Assembly (NCBI GenBank): GCA_017428545.1
Contig: JAFRQR010000008.1
Span: forward strand, 62,001 to 126,000
Direction of reading: 5' to 3'
DNA length: 64,000 bases
Source: Clostridiales bacterium
GTDB taxonomy: Bacteria; Bacillota; Clostridia; Saccharofermentanales; Saccharofermentanaceae
A program made the translations under genes and the position numbers. How positions within the stretch are numbered: position 1 is the stretch's first letter; each line of letters starts with the position of its first letter. The notes below the pieces were generated by a model. That model saw only the letters and a list, made by a program, of their open reading frames with translations, had not been told where the DNA came from and ran no database searches. Positions 23,241 to 34,600 of this stretch are shown in pieces.

Positions 23241-25592
23241 ATGACAAAAGAAAAAATGCTCGCGAAATCCCACTTTCGTAAGAATAAGGGAAGTTCTATC
23301 GGTATCTTCTGTCTGATGCTCCTGGCCTCGATGCTTCTTTCTCTGGCCATGATCCTCTTTACCGATACCTATCCGACCGCAGCAAAAGAAGCGGAACGCC
23401 TCGATGGCGGAGACGGAATGATGTATGTCTCGAGTGAAACACTCAAAGTTGATGATGCTTATCTTTCAGATCTTCTTCAGGGAGCAGAAAAATACGAGCT
23501 GGAAAAAGCACTGTATTATCCTCTTTTATCCCTGCCGTTCGGATCTTCCGAGATGGATAATTCCGTAAAGGTCTGCCGGATGGAATCCATGATGAATAAG
23601 ACAATGGCGCGCACCGAGATCGCCGAAGAAGATGCTTCCATCAACGGAGATTACATCTACCTTCCGTATCAGTTTACGACCTCGGGCGGGATGCACGTAG
23701 GCGATGACTATCACATCTCTATCTCCGGTGAAAACTATGACCTGAAAGTCAAGGGCTTTCTCAACACCGTATACGGCGGATGTAATAACAGCGGTCTTTA
23801 TGAGATCTGTGTCTCTGATGAAGTTTATGAAAGAATGTATTCCAAGATCGGTGATGCCGGTGAATCTTCTTTCGTCGTGTTTGAACTTCAGGACGATGTC
23901 AAGATGGGGCAGTTCCGTATCCGCGTCCTCAATCAGCTGAAGACAGATGATCCTCTTGCAAATGTTTCGCTGCAGCCGGTCTCCATGTACCTGAGCTCCC
24001 GAACATTTATGTCGCTGATCATTGCGGGTTCTTTTCTCGCCGTTACCATGCTTGTCGTCATTGTCATCATTCTCATGATCGTCAACAGCATCAGTAACTA
24101 TGTCAAGGAGAACATGAAGACCATCGGTGCGCTTAAGGCCATCGGCTACACCAGCCGCAACATCAAGGGATCTGTCCTGATGATGTTCCTGACTCTGGCT
24201 CTGATTGCTTCCGTTATCGGTATCGCCGTTTCTTACCTGCTGGCTCCGACGATCTCTGCTTTGGTCATTGCGCAGATGGGTGTTCCTTACAGTGTTTCTT
24301 TCAGCCTGATCGCAACCATCGTAGCTTTTGCTACCGTCGTACTTCTTACGGTACTGGTCACGCTTCTTTCGCTTCGTAAGATCAAGAAAATCGAACCTAT
24401 CGTTGCTCTTCGTGAAGGTGTGGAAAGCCATAACTTCAAAACCAACCACTTTAAGCTCGACAAGTCCGTTTTCGGTCTTGATGCCAGCCTCTCTCTGAAG
24501 ACGATGCTGCACAATAAGCGACAGAACATTATCACATTCTTTGTTACCGGATTTATGGTATTTATTTGTGTCATTGCACTTCTGATGTTCGAGAACTTTA
24601 ACAGAAAACCGAACCTCAGCCTGATGGTCCCGGAGATCTGTGATGGTGTTGTTACCTTTGACAAGGATACATGGGAAGAAGGATACGAGTTCCTTTCCTC
24701 TCAGAAAGGCATCGAAAACATCCGCAGATACCGTGAAGATTCGATCTATGTCGGACAGGAAGAATCTTTGTACCTGATGGTGTATGTGGATCCGACCCAG
24801 AAGAGCAATAAGGATGTCTGCTACAAGGGAAGACTTGCCCGGCACGAAAACGAAGTCAATGTCAGCGGTAAATTTGCCAAGCAGAACGGTTATAAGATCG
24901 GCGATGAGATCACACTCAATCTGGGCGGCAGGGAGTATACCTACCTGATCACGGGATTCATCCAGAGCCTGAATAACGACGGTCATGAAGCTATCATGTC
25001 GGAAGCGGCAGCATCGCATATCCTCGATCTGGAATCGATGCCCACGAGTTTCCTCTTTGATACTGAGACCGATGAACAGATCGATCCGATCCTGGATGCC
25101 TGCGAAGAGAAGTTCGGTGAGAATATGATGGTCCGCATGAATATGGTTAAGTCCATCGAAGCGTCTATGATCACTTTTAAGGGAATCTCGACCCTGATGC
25201 TCGTGATGATGTGTCTGATCTCCGCACTGGTGATCCTTCTGGTACTGTTCCTGCTGATCCGCTCTCTGGTCTTCAGCAAGAGAAAAGACTACGGTATCTA
25301 TAAGGCTATCGGTTATACATCGAAGTCCCTGATCCTTCAGACGGCAGCCTCCTTCATGCCGACCATTATCCTTGCGGTCATCCTGTTCTCTGTCGTGTCT
25401 TACTTCATTGCGAATCCTTATATGCAGTTCATCATGATCTCCTTCGGTCTCATGAAGTGTACCTTCGCTATCCCGATCCCGGGTATCATCATCGTCGGTG
25501 CCGGCATGATCCTTCTTTCCTTCGCCTTTGCAGTACTGCAGGCAAGAAGAGTGAAGAAAATCGAACCTTATCAGATGCTGATCGCAGAGTAA
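23241..25592 (+). CDS. FtsX-family ABC transporter permease
   Basis: The product is 783 residues. A helix lies near the N-terminus (GIFCLMLLASMLLSLAMILF), followed by a large extracytoplasmic domain. Three FtsX helices lie at about 255-385, then a second half with one helix (FFVTGFMVFICVIALLMF), another external domain and three final helices, ending ARRVKKIEPYQMLIAE. Both halves carry the RKIKKIEPIVALRE/RVKKIEPYQML repeat, so it is an internally duplicated permease. An upstream in-frame GTG (23232) is part of the ribosome site; ATG 23241 is taken. Its likely role is peptide export or envelope-stress relief. Confidence 0.92.
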   Translation: MTKEKMLAKSHFRKNKGSSIGIFCLMLLASMLLSLAMILFTDTYPTAAKEAERLDGGDGMMYVSSETLKVDDAYLSDLLQGAEKYELEKALYYPLLSLPFGSSEMDNSVKVCRMESMMNKTMARTEIAEEDASINGDYIYLPYQFTTSGGMHVGDDYHISISGENYDLKVKGFLNTVYGGCNNSGLYEICVSDEVYERMYSKIGDAGESSFVVFELQDDVKMGQFRIRVLNQLKTDDPLANVSLQPVSMYLSSRTFMSLIIAGSFLAVTMLVVIVIILMIVNSISNYVKENMKTIGALKAIGYTSRNIKGSVLMMFLTLALIASVIGIAVSYLLAPTISALVIAQMGVPYSVSFSLIATIVAFATVVLLTVLVTLLSLRKIKKIEPIVALREGVESHNFKTNHFKLDKSVFGLDASLSLKTMLHNKRQNIITFFVTGFMVFICVIALLMFENFNRKPNLSLMVPEICDGVVTFDKDTWEEGYEFLSSQKGIENIRRYREDSIYVGQEESLYLMVYVDPTQKSNKDVCYKGRLARHENEVNVSGKFAKQNGYKIGDEITLNLGGREYTYLITGFIQSLNNDGHEAIMSEAAASHILDLESMPTSFLFDTETDEQIDPILDACEEKFGENMMVRMNMVKSIEASMITFKGISTLMLVMMCLISALVILLVLFLLIRSLVFSKRKDYGIYKAIGYTSKSLILQTAASFMPTIILAVILFSVVSYFIANPYMQFIMISFGLMKCTFAIPIPGIIIVGAGMILLSFAFAVLQARRVKKIEPYQMLIAE

Positions 25593-25618
25593 AAACAGCA
25601 TTCATAGTTACCCGCGAA

Positions 25619-25654
25619 AAAAGCGCCGCCTCAGAAATGAGACGGCGCTTTTGA
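25619..25654. terminator. Bidirectional terminator between the permease and leuS
   Basis: AAGCGCCGCCTCA (25621-25633) and TGAGACGGCGCTT (25638-25650) form a stem around GAAA, with A and T runs on both sides, so it can end both convergent transcripts. Confidence 0.9.
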
Positions 25655-25677
25655 ATTAGTGATCGTTTGAAAAAGAA

Positions 25678-28152
25678 TTACTTGGCAACGATGTTGGCAA
25701 GTCTTCCTTTGACGTAGATGAACTTTACAATAGATCTTCCGGCGAGAGCCGCTTCTAAGTGGCTGTCTTCCTTAACGATCTTTTCGACATCTTCCTGGGT
25801 TGCATCCGGAGAGATGTTGACCTTGAACTTCACCTGACCGTTGATCTGAACGGCGATCTCGATGGTATCCTTCACGAGCTTGCTCTCGTCGCATACCGGC
25901 CATGCCTGATTGAAGATACTGTACTCATTGCCCATTCTCTCCCAGAGCTCTTCCGTGAAGTGCGGAGCGTACGGAGCATACAGAAGAAGGAATGTCTCAA
26001 CTGTAGATCTCAGGAGAGCATCGTTCTTATTGGCAGATCCCTGATACTTGCCGATCGCGTTCAAAAGCTCCATGAGACGTGCGATGGAAGTATTGAACTG
26101 GAATCTTTCGGTATCTGTCGTTACTGCCTTGATGGTGTAGTTCAGGCTGTAAAGAAGAGCCTTATCTTCTTCAGAAAGGTCTGTCGGTAGCGCCTGTCCC
26201 TTCGCGATATCTTTGACATCGTCTACGAGACGGTCGATACGGCCGGTGAACTTAACGATTGCCTGAAGTCCGCTTTCGCTCCACGGACCGCCGTCTGTGT
26301 ATGCGAAACCAAATGCAAGATAGGTTCTGAATACGTCAGAGCCGTACTTCTGGATATACGGATCCGGTGCGACCGTGTTACCTCTGGACTTACTCATTCT
26401 GTTTCCGTCAGGTCCGAGGATGATACCCTGGTGAACGAGAGAAGTGAACGGCTCGTCAAAATCGAGGTAACCCATATCACGGAGTGCCTTACAGAAGAAA
26501 CGTGTATAGAGAAGGTGCATCGCCGCGTGCTCCGGACCTCCGACGTACTTGTCGACCGGGCACATCTTATCGATGAGTTCTCTGTTGAAAGGTTCCTTAT
26601 CGTTCTTGTTATCCGGGTAACGGAGCTGATACCAGGAAGAATCAACGAAGGTATCCATGGTATCCGGATCACGCTTGGCGGGAGCGCCGCACTTCGGACA
26701 TGTAGTGTTCATGAACTCTTCGCACTTAGCAAGCGGAGACTCTCCGTCCGGACGGAATTCTACGTCGTAGGGGAGAAGTACCGGAAGCTGATCGTCCGGG
26801 ACAGGAACGACGCCGCACTTTTCGCAGTGAATGACCGGGATCGGTGTTCCCCAGTAACGCTGACGGGAGATCAGCCAGTCACGAAGACGGTAGTTGATCT
26901 TTCTTTCCGCCATGCCCTGCGGCTGGAGTTTTTCGATGATCGCATCGATCGCCGTCTTGAAGTTCAGGCCGTCGAATTCACCACTGTTGACCAGTACGCC
27001 TTTTTCGATGAAGGGAAGCTCATCTTCGGCGTCCGCGCTAGATGCGATAACCCTCTGGATCGGAAGATCGAACTTCTTTGCAAACTCGAAGTCTCTTTCG
27101 TCGTGAGCAGGAACCGCCATGACCACACCGGTACCATAGGTAGCGATTACATAATCGGAAGCCCAGATCGGAACTTTCTTTCCGGTGATCGGGTGGATCG
27201 CGTAAGAACCGGTGAAAACGCCGGTCTTTTCACGTGTGGTGGACATTCTGTCGATATCGGATGCCTTCTTGGTGAATGCCTGATACTCTTCGACTTTTTC
27301 TCTGCACTCATCTGTTGTAAGAAGTGTGCACAGCGGGGATTCCGGTGCAACTACAACGTAGGAAACACCCATCAGGGTATCGGCACGAGTCGTAAATACG
27401 GAAAGCTTCAGATCGGAGCCGTCTTCGTCCTTTAAGCGCTCGCCGTTCTTTTCGCAGAGGAAGGAGATCTGTGTACCTTCAGATCTGCCGATCCAGTTGG
27501 TCTGGATCTTCTTGGTCTTTTCCGGCCAGTCGAGCTGCGGCAGGCAGTCGAGAAGCTCCTGCGCATACGCGGTGATCTTAAAGAACCACTGTGTCATGTT
27601 CTTGTGCTCAACTTCGGTGTGGCAGCGCTCACATGCGCCGTCGATGACCTGCTCGTTGGCAAGTACGGTATTACACTGCGGGCACCAGTTGACCGGTGCG
27701 TTCTTTCTGTAAGCCAGGCCCTTTTCCAAAAGTCTTAAGAAGATCCACTGGTTCCACTTGTAGTATTCCGGCTTACATGTCGCGATCTCATAATCCCAGT
27801 CATAGGTAGCGCCCATGTTCTTGAGCTGCTGCTCCATGATCTCGATATTGTGAAGGGTGGAATCCTTCGGGTGGATACCTGTCTTGATGGCGTAGTTCTC
27901 CGCCGGAAGACCGAAAGAGTCAAATCCCATCGGATGGAATACGTTATAGCCCTGCATTCTCTTCATGCGGGACCAGGAGTCGGTCAGAGAGTAGTTGTAC
28001 CAGTGACCGAGGTGAAGATTTGCGGCCGAAGGATAGGAGAACATCTCGAGAACGTATAGTTTCTCGCCCTTTCCGTTCGGATCATACTTATATAACTTGG
28101 TATCTTCCCATTTCTTTTGCCATTTACGATCGACATCTGTTGAATAAGCCAT
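25678..28152 (-). CDS. leuS: Leucyl-tRNA synthetase
   Basis: The product is 824 residues, the bacterial length. The HIGH motif reads [14 protein letters not shown] and the KMSKS motif reads [12 protein letters not shown]. The zinc knuckles CPQCNTVL and CERCH, the editing domain with the [18 protein letters not shown] motif, and a C-terminal domain are present. It charges tRNA-Leu. No T-box leader is seen upstream; the -10 is TATAAT on the minus strand near 28195. It converges on the ABC operon. Confidence 0.98.
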   Translation of the reverse strand: MAYSTDVDRKWQKKWEDTKLYKYDPNGKGEKLYVLEMFSYPSAANLHLGHWYNYSLTDSWSRMKRMQGYNVFHPMGFDSFGLPAENYAIKTGIHPKDSTLHNIEIMEQQLKNMGATYDWDYEIATCKPEYYKWNQWIFLRLLEKGLAYRKNAPVNWCPQCNTVLANEQVIDGACERCHTEVEHKNMTQWFFKITAYAQELLDCLPQLDWPEKTKKIQTNWIGRSEGTQISFLCEKNGERLKDEDGSDLKLSVFTTRADTLMGVSYVVVAPESPLCTLLTTDECREKVEEYQAFTKKASDIDRMSTTREKTGVFTGSYAIHPITGKKVPIWASDYVIATYGTGVVMAVPAHDERDFEFAKKFDLPIQRVIASSADAEDELPFIEKGVLVNSGEFDGLNFKTAIDAIIEKLQPQGMAERKINYRLRDWLISRQRYWGTPIPVIHCEKCGVVPVPDDQLPVLLPYDVEFRPDGESPLAKCEEFMNTTCPKCGAPAKRDPDTMDTFVDSSWYQLRYPDNKNDKEPFNRELIDKMCPVDKYVGGPEHAAMHLLYTRFFCKALRDMGYLDFDEPFTSLVHQGIILGPDGNRMSKSRGNTVAPDPYIQKYGSDVFRTYLAFGFAYTDGGPWSESGLQAIVKFTGRIDRLVDDVKDIAKGQALPTDLSEEDKALLYSLNYTIKAVTTDTERFQFNTSIARLMELLNAIGKYQGSANKNDALLRSTVETFLLLYAPYAPHFTEELWERMGNEYSIFNQAWPVCDESKLVKDTIEIAVQINGQVKFKVNISPDATQEDVEKIVKEDSHLEAALAGRSIVKFIYVKGRLANIVAK

Positions 28153-28207
28153 CGTGAATACCTCGCTTTATCTAGAAACTTACGAAACATCATTATAGCA
28201 GATTTTT

Positions 28208-28219
28208 ACGCGCGCGCGT
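28208..28219. repeat. Alternating CG palindrome upstream of leuS
   Basis: The 12-bp palindrome ACGCGCGCGCGT lies where the leuS -35 would be expected. It may be an operator or simply a structure-prone tract. Confidence 0.5.
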
Positions 28220-28275
28220 TATTTATTTAGGAACTGGTCATGAAATAGCACTTCTTTATACGGAATCAGAATCTC

Positions 28276-28304
28276 TTGATATGTCCCTGTCTTTTCGGTA
28301 TATT
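28276..28304 (+). promoter_or_regulatory. Promoter of the zinc-ribbon paralogue pair
   Basis: TTGATA (28276-28281) and TATATT (28299-28304) are separated by 17 bases, about 64 bases before the first start codon. Confidence 0.65.
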
Positions 28305-28367
28305 CAATTTATAGCCGAAACGGCGTAGGGGTTATGGGTTTTTAGTGTTTTCGGAGGTTTTTGGGAA

Positions 28368-29948
28368 ATGACATTGATCAAGAGCCACACATGTACCAAA
28401 TGCGGCGGTGCTTTGACCGTCCATAACGATCGCCAGCAGTACGAATGCCCGTATTGCAGCGTTTTTTACGATTATGAGTATTTCCGCTCCCAGGATATCC
28501 TGGATCAGGCGGCCTCTTCGCTGAAAGTCCTTCAATTTGATTCCGCAAAGGAAAAGTACGATTTTCTTCTTCAGAAGGAACCGCACAATTTTATCGCGCT
28601 TCAGGGAAAGATCTTAAGTGAATCCAAGATCAACCGTCCGTCCGAGCTTTTGAAGATTACGCGTGTCGCGCAGATCAGCCCGGAGACTATTTCCGATGCC
28701 GCGGGAAAAGCACTTCCCGAGAACAAGCCCTATTTTGAGACGCTCATGGAGATGAACACCATCGCCAGAGATTACTGCGCGGATGCAAAACCGAAGAAAA
28801 AAGTCGAATCGAAAGAGGCTATGGATCTGACCGGCCTTTGCGATATATCCAAGCTCTATGAGGATATGGAAAAGAAGGAGACATTCAAAGAAAAAGTGTC
28901 GAACTTCTTCAAGGGAAAAGATCCCGAACTGGAGTTTATCGAAAAGGAGAAAAATGAAAAGGCGGCCGCCAATAAAGCAAAGAGCCCGTCGGCTGTTGAA
29001 GCCGCGGAGAAAAAGGCGGTACGTGATCATTTTGTCGAGCTTTCGGTAAAACTGTTTGAACAAGATCCGCAGGATCTGAAAACTCTTGGTATTGAAGGCG
29101 GAGACGGCGATGGCGAGAAGGAGGATAACGTCACGACGGTAACTCTTCAGAATTCGCAGTGCTGCACCGGCTGTGGCGGCGAACTGATCGTCAATTTGAG
29201 CAGACAGCTCTATGAATGTCCGTTCTGCGGTCTTACTTTCGACTTCGATTTTATCCGCGACGAGACCGCGGAAAAAGAAGCGGCAGAGGCACTTTCGAAG
29301 TCTCAGTTCATCAAGGCGGACGCGATCTTCACATATATCCTTACGGTCGATCCGTCAAACTTCGAAGCGCTTCGCGGACGTATCCTCTGCGCGGCGAAAT
29401 GGACGGCGATCCCGACGATCAGTGTGATCGGTCGCATGCGCAAAGTATATCTTCCTTCGATGGAAGCGCGCATCGATGAGGCGATCGAAAAGAGCAAGGA
29501 GAGCGACAGACCGTATTTCAAGCAGTTCAAGAGGATCATTCCGCAGGTTAGGATCTACAATCAGAACACAAGTCCCTACGAAAAGAACAGGCAGAACAAG
29601 CAGCGCCTCGAAGATGGTCATGAAGAAGTCGATGATTATATCAGGGATCTGGAAAGAGAACGCAGTCGTGTCCGTTGGAGTAACACTTACGGTAACAGCC
29701 TAATCGGAGGGCTGATCAACATGAAAAGGATCCATGATCTGGATGATCAGATCATGGATGCGTATTCGACAAAGGAGATCCTATGGGATCGTCTTGACGA
29801 GACAAATGACAAGATCAGAGTTCTTAACGAAAAGGGCAAAGCCGCGGAGCGTCAGATCGGCGCTATCTTAAAAGAACTGGTCGAATGGGAAAAGAATAGA
29901 AACTCCCCAAAAGATGTCACGGAGGAACAGGAAAATGACGTTAATTAA
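28368..29948 (+). CDS. Double zinc-ribbon, TPR-like protein (paralogue 1)
   Basis: The product is 526 residues of unknown family. An N-terminal zinc ribbon (CTKCGG at 9-14, CPYC at 27-30) is followed by a helical hairpin rich in TPR-like residues (AKEKYDFLLQKEPHNFIALQ). A charged middle part precedes a second ribbon at about 264-290 (CTGCGG and CPFCGLTF) and the same type of helical module (KADAIFTYILTVDPSNFEAL). So the protein is an internal duplication. The C-terminal 120 residues look like coiled coil. No membrane helix or signal peptide is present. The next gene is a close paralogue whose start lies inside this gene's end. Confidence 0.8.
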   Translation: MTLIKSHTCTKCGGALTVHNDRQQYECPYCSVFYDYEYFRSQDILDQAASSLKVLQFDSAKEKYDFLLQKEPHNFIALQGKILSESKINRPSELLKITRVAQISPETISDAAGKALPENKPYFETLMEMNTIARDYCADAKPKKKVESKEAMDLTGLCDISKLYEDMEKKETFKEKVSNFFKGKDPELEFIEKEKNEKAAANKAKSPSAVEAAEKKAVRDHFVELSVKLFEQDPQDLKTLGIEGGDGDGEKEDNVTTVTLQNSQCCTGCGGELIVNLSRQLYECPFCGLTFDFDFIRDETAEKEAAEALSKSQFIKADAIFTYILTVDPSNFEALRGRILCAAKWTAIPTISVIGRMRKVYLPSMEARIDEAIEKSKESDRPYFKQFKRIIPQVRIYNQNTSPYEKNRQNKQRLEDGHEEVDDYIRDLERERSRVRWSNTYGNSLIGGLINMKRIHDLDDQIMDAYSTKEILWDRLDETNDKIRVLNEKGKAAERQIGAILKELVEWEKNRNSPKDVTEEQENDVN

Positions 29949-31434
29949 TAGTCACAGTTGTACAAAGTGCGGCGGTGTTCTCATCGTCAATAACGACAAA
30001 CAGCAGTACGAATGTCCGTATTGCGGTATTTTCTACGATTACGAGTATTTTCGTTTAAGGGATATTCTGGAACAGGCGGCTGCCTCTCAGAAAGTGCTTC
30101 AGTATGATTCCGCAAAAGAGAAGTACGAGTTTATCCTGAAAAAAGACCCGCACAATTTTATCGCGCTTCGCGGTATCCTTCTTTGTGAATCAGGGATCAA
30201 CCGTCCGGAACTTTTGAGTGATCCGGACAGAACTGTACGTCTTCTTCCCGCGACACTGTTAAGAGTTCAAAAGATGGCTGATCAGGACGGGAAAGCATAT
30301 TTCTACAGGCTCTCTCTTTTGAGGGAACTCGCGACGTTCATTCGAGGAAACAAGCAGCAACAGATAAGTCTGGATAAAGGAGCGGTAAAGATCTACTCGA
30401 AATTCGGCACGGTTCCCCTGAACAATGCGCAAAGATCAGGAGAACTCGCAAAGATCAGGTCGAGACTTTCGAAGTTTAACAAGGAATTTGCCAAACTGTA
30501 TGCACAGCTTCAAGAACTGGAACCGGACGAGGTGAAAGAGGAGACAAAAAGACAGGCTTCCGAAAAGCAAGCAACCTATGGCAACGAAAAGCAGGCGTTC
30601 TTGAAGATCGCTCCATCCTGCGAATCCTGCGGCGGAGAAGTGCTCGTGAATCTGAACAGACAGGTATACGAGTGCCCGTTCTGCGGATTGACGTTTGACT
30701 TCGATTTCATCCGTGATGAAACGGTGCATTCTGAGGTGAAAGATGCCTTTGAAAAGCAGCAGTACGTAAAAGCAGACGCTCTTTATGAACACATCCTTGC
30801 CGCCGATCCCTCTAACTATGAGGCGCTTCGCGGACGCATCATGTGCTCGACCAAAATACAGGATCTTCAGAGTGTTATGGCAGATCCGGAGAGCTTTGCG
30901 CATAAAGTATATATTCCGGCTTTTAAAGAACGCTCTGAAGAGGCGTTTGCTGCCTGTGAAGACTGTGACAGACCGTATTTCGAAGGATTCAAAAATCTCG
31001 TGCCGGAAACTGAATCTTTCGCTGTATCTTCCAGTCCGTCGAATGTTCACAGAAGAAAGAAAGACAGTCTGTTCAAGGAACGGAAACAAATGGAATGGGA
31101 ATATGAAAATGCGACGAAAGAATACAAAGTGCTATATGCCAAACAGGGTGGAGATAGTTCTTTTGGCCCTGGAGAGTTGACGCCGCAGGAAATGGCCAGA
31201 ATGTATGATCTTGCCGATAAAATAAACAATTTAAGAAGATTGATGGAAGCTAATCAAGCTCATCTGTGGCTTGTCGAGGAGGAAGTATCCAAGTTGAATG
31301 ATTCCAGTGTGTATGCGATCGGTAACATCCGACAGATCGTCGCGAATATGATCCGATTGGAGGCACTAAAAAGCGGGGAAGCAGGATCTGTGGATCTGAG
31401 CTACTTCCATGATTCTGAATGGGAAGAGGAATGA
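29935..31434 (+). CDS. Double zinc-ribbon, TPR-like protein (paralogue 2)
   Basis: The product is 499 residues with the same order as its neighbour: ribbon 1 (CTKCGG, CPYC), TPR-like hairpin (AKEKYEFILKKDPHNFIALR), spacer, ribbon 2 (CESCGG, CPFCGLTFDFDFIRDET), second hairpin (KADALYEHILAADPSNYEAL) and a C-terminal coiled coil. The N-terminal 50 residues are nearly identical to paralogue 1, and the spacer and tail are diverged. The start at 29935 has GGAGG nine bases upstream and overlaps the previous gene by 14 bases. It arose by tandem duplication; function is unknown, with a scaffold role plausible. Confidence 0.8.
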   Translation: MTLINSHSCTKCGGVLIVNNDKQQYECPYCGIFYDYEYFRLRDILEQAAASQKVLQYDSAKEKYEFILKKDPHNFIALRGILLCESGINRPELLSDPDRTVRLLPATLLRVQKMADQDGKAYFYRLSLLRELATFIRGNKQQQISLDKGAVKIYSKFGTVPLNNAQRSGELAKIRSRLSKFNKEFAKLYAQLQELEPDEVKEETKRQASEKQATYGNEKQAFLKIAPSCESCGGEVLVNLNRQVYECPFCGLTFDFDFIRDETVHSEVKDAFEKQQYVKADALYEHILAADPSNYEALRGRIMCSTKIQDLQSVMADPESFAHKVYIPAFKERSEEAFAACEDCDRPYFEGFKNLVPETESFAVSSSPSNVHRRKKDSLFKERKQMEWEYENATKEYKVLYAKQGGDSSFGPGELTPQEMARMYDLADKINNLRRLMEANQAHLWLVEEEVSKLNDSSVYAIGNIRQIVANMIRLEALKSGEAGSVDLSYFHDSEWEEE

Positions 31435-31488
31435 TCAGCTGACAAGTGACGCGACCAGCGCGCACAGCAGGATCGCGACCGGGTAGAA
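31435..31488 (-). pseudogene. Remnant of the 3' end of a traX-like gene
   Basis: On the minus strand 17 codons and a stop read FYPVAILLCALVASLVS, against FYPLAILLCALVASLLS at the end of the intact traX-like gene (36049-36891). The homology stops abruptly at the first codon, where a TAG precedes it. DNA differences are mostly synonymous, so the fragment derives from a diverged gene copy. It forms the left edge of the A+T-rich island. Confidence 0.8.
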
Positions 31489-31687
31489 CTACGTTTCAAA
31501 TGACTGGAACAAGAATCCGCTATTCTTAAAAATATTAGAAAAACAGAAATCATTGATATTGTCTGACATCGGTTTACAAGGCTTCGAATACATGATAGCC
31601 TGAAATGGGTTGATAAATAACGGAGGGTTAGACATCTGCGCTACTGACATCTTTAGGGAGAACCTCCAGAGAGGTTGGTATTTGCAT

Positions 31688-34600
31688 ATGTGTCGTTTTC
31701 CTAAATTTCTGTCTTCAATTCTGTCTTTGGCTGTTGTTGTTTCTTTTCTGCCACGCACGATGCGCGCTGAAAAGTCGACAAACCCCGAGTATTATTCTGT
31801 AACCGAAGGGTTAGAATACACGGTTCAAGCAAGTATAGATTCTTGCTGGGGATCTTATGCGAATCTTCGTTTTGAAATCACCAATACTGGAGATGAAACA
31901 ATTCGCAACTGGTTTTTGACTTTCAATTTGCCATATTCGATCGAGGGTATATGGAATGCTTGTGTTTTTGAAGAAAACGGTTTCGGAACTTATACAATAC
32001 AGAATGCAGGGTGGAATCAAGATGTGGCGGCTGGCGAGACAGTAATCTTTGGAATGACGGCATTCTCTTTGGAAGAATCAACTGTTAATATGCTTCCCGA
32101 ATTTTACTTGCTTAACACTACGACAAAAGTGGTAGATTTTGATTCTTTTTCACTAAATTATCAAGAGTATTCGGTTTGGAATGATGGGTTTAATGGTGGG
32201 TTATTTCTGACAAATCTTTCTAGTGACTCGATTTGTGATTGGACTCTGCGCTTTTCTTCAAACCGCTCCATTTCAGAGGTTGGTGGAGCTGCGTTGTGTT
32301 TGGATGACGGATATTATACGATTTCAAGCAATGTGCAAAATCAGAGAATCGATGCGCATGGTTCCTTGAGTTTTTCTGTCGTTGGCGGTGGCCTGAATGT
32401 CAATAGTAATCTGTTGTTTGAAGACGTTTCTCTTAGTTGCGTATGCCCTGCGTATAGACTAGGTGTGGATGAAGACAATAACGGAATCGACGATTATATT
32501 GATTTCATAAACGAGATTTCAAGTGGCGATGAAGGAGTTATTACTCCTACCAGTACGCCGGCTCCAACCATTACAGATTGTCCAACTAATGCTCCGACAA
32601 GTGTTCCAACTTGTGAACCGACCACAATCCCTGATCTTGTTGAGGAATTAAGAGATACAGATGAAGATGGATTGCTTGATAGTGAGGAACGAATGTATGG
32701 AACTGATAAGCTCAATATCGATACAGATGATGATGGAATTACGGATTTTGTTGAAATAACAATGGGATACAATCCGACTGTATGGGATTCTGATAACGAT
32801 GGTTTTTCGGATGGACAGAAAGATTTTGATTTGGATGGATTAACAAACGCTGAAGAAATTGGTTTTGGGACTTGTCCATACTATTGTGACAGTGATGATG
32901 ATGGCATAAGTGACTATGATGAGATTTATTCCTATCATACTGATCCATTATCTGACGATTCTGATGGTGATGGTATTATCGATGGTGATGAGATTCTTCT
33001 TGACAAAAATCCGTCTGATCCGGATGACAAAAATGTGATGATTCTTCAGTCAAAGACAGAAGAGTTTGAGAATGTTGTATCTTCTGTAACCGTTTCCATG
33101 GAGATGGGTGACTTGATTGATTCGGCATTAACAATTCAAGATATGCTCGACAAGGATATGTATACTTCTGTTCTTGAAGGAAGAGTGGGAAGCCCAATAG
33201 CTTTTGAGTGCAATGAGGATTTCGAAACAGCTCATGTCACTATTCATTATGATGAGGATGCACTAGGTGGAACTTCCGAAAATGATCTGGCGGTCCTTTG
33301 GTTTGATGAGGAACATGGAGTATATGTACTTCAGGAACAGGCTGTTTTGGACGTGGATATGAATACTATTACTCTTGATCTAAACCATTTTAGTACATAC
33401 GTATTGGTGGATAGATCGCTTTGGAACTCCGTTTATCCGGTGAATTATAGTTTTCCTACCGATGGTGAGAATTTTGATTATTATGTTGCCGTAAATGTGT
33501 CATCAGGAATGAGTTCTGATAGTCGAGAAAAGGCGATAACTACAGTTAAGAAACTCGTGACGAGCATGAAGGCGAATGATAGAATTTGTGTCATATATTT
33601 TGGCACGACAGATAAGACGACTGCTCAACTAATCTACAAGAATGATACAGATGGTATCAATCAATTGTTGGCAGAAGTGGATTATTACGCGAGAAACTTT
33701 GATCTTGGACAATATGGTTCATATAGACGTGCATTTTCAGCAACATCAAATCTGATTAAGCAATATGCTACAGATGTCGGAAATAGGAAAGAACTGTTCA
33801 TTCTTTCAAATGACGACGATATTGCTCATATCGAATCATATGTATCAGATATGATTTACTATCAAGAGAGTGCAGATTTTTCTGCTGGCTTTGTAATGCT
33901 CCAAGAAGGAGACGAAGGGCCATTTGATTTTGGTTGGAAATATGCTTATGAGACTGGATCTCAATACTATAAATATCCGACATATACTGATCTGCATGCC
34001 TCTTTCACAAGACAAAGTGCATTTGATTCGGCTTTAAAGCTTGACAGCGACTTTGATGGTATACCTGATTTTGCGGAATTACAGGGTATTCTTGGAACAA
34101 ATGGCAAGATCTATCATTCTGATCCTGAAAAGAACGATTCGGATGATGATACAGTTCCAGATAATGAAGAGTTTGATGTGATTTATCAGTTGTTGCGTTT
34201 TGGCGATGGCAGAAATATAGAGATTCGCATAAATGGAACAACTGTATACACAAGTGGTAATGGTCACATAGATTCGGATTCGCAGTACGCATTTATGGAG
34301 CAATATATGAGCAAAGTAGCTCCTGGGAGAATGGAGTTTGTCGGTGTTCTTGTATCAGACCCGCAGATTCCGGATTCGGACTATGATGGAGTGAATGATG
34401 CAGAAGATGCAAGACCCACAACGGTTAATCCTGACATTATCTACATACTAGCTAGTTCAGACTTTAAAAACCAAGGATTAGCTTTGGCGCGTGAATATGA
34501 TCGAGCTGGTCTTGAGTGTTGTTTGCTAAACTTTACAGACGTACATTCTTTTGAATTGCATTGGTCAAGTTTAGGGTTGTTCGGAGGAACAACGTCGATG

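Noticed and set aside
23526..25601. Long open frame (691 codons) on the minus strand
   Set aside because: It is opposite the FtsX permease gene and is rich in His, Asp and Arg with no domain; a shadow frame.
28153..28367. T-box leader of leuS
   Set aside because: The leader is only about 40 bases from the -10 to the start and lacks the T-box sequence and terminator. metG also lacks one.
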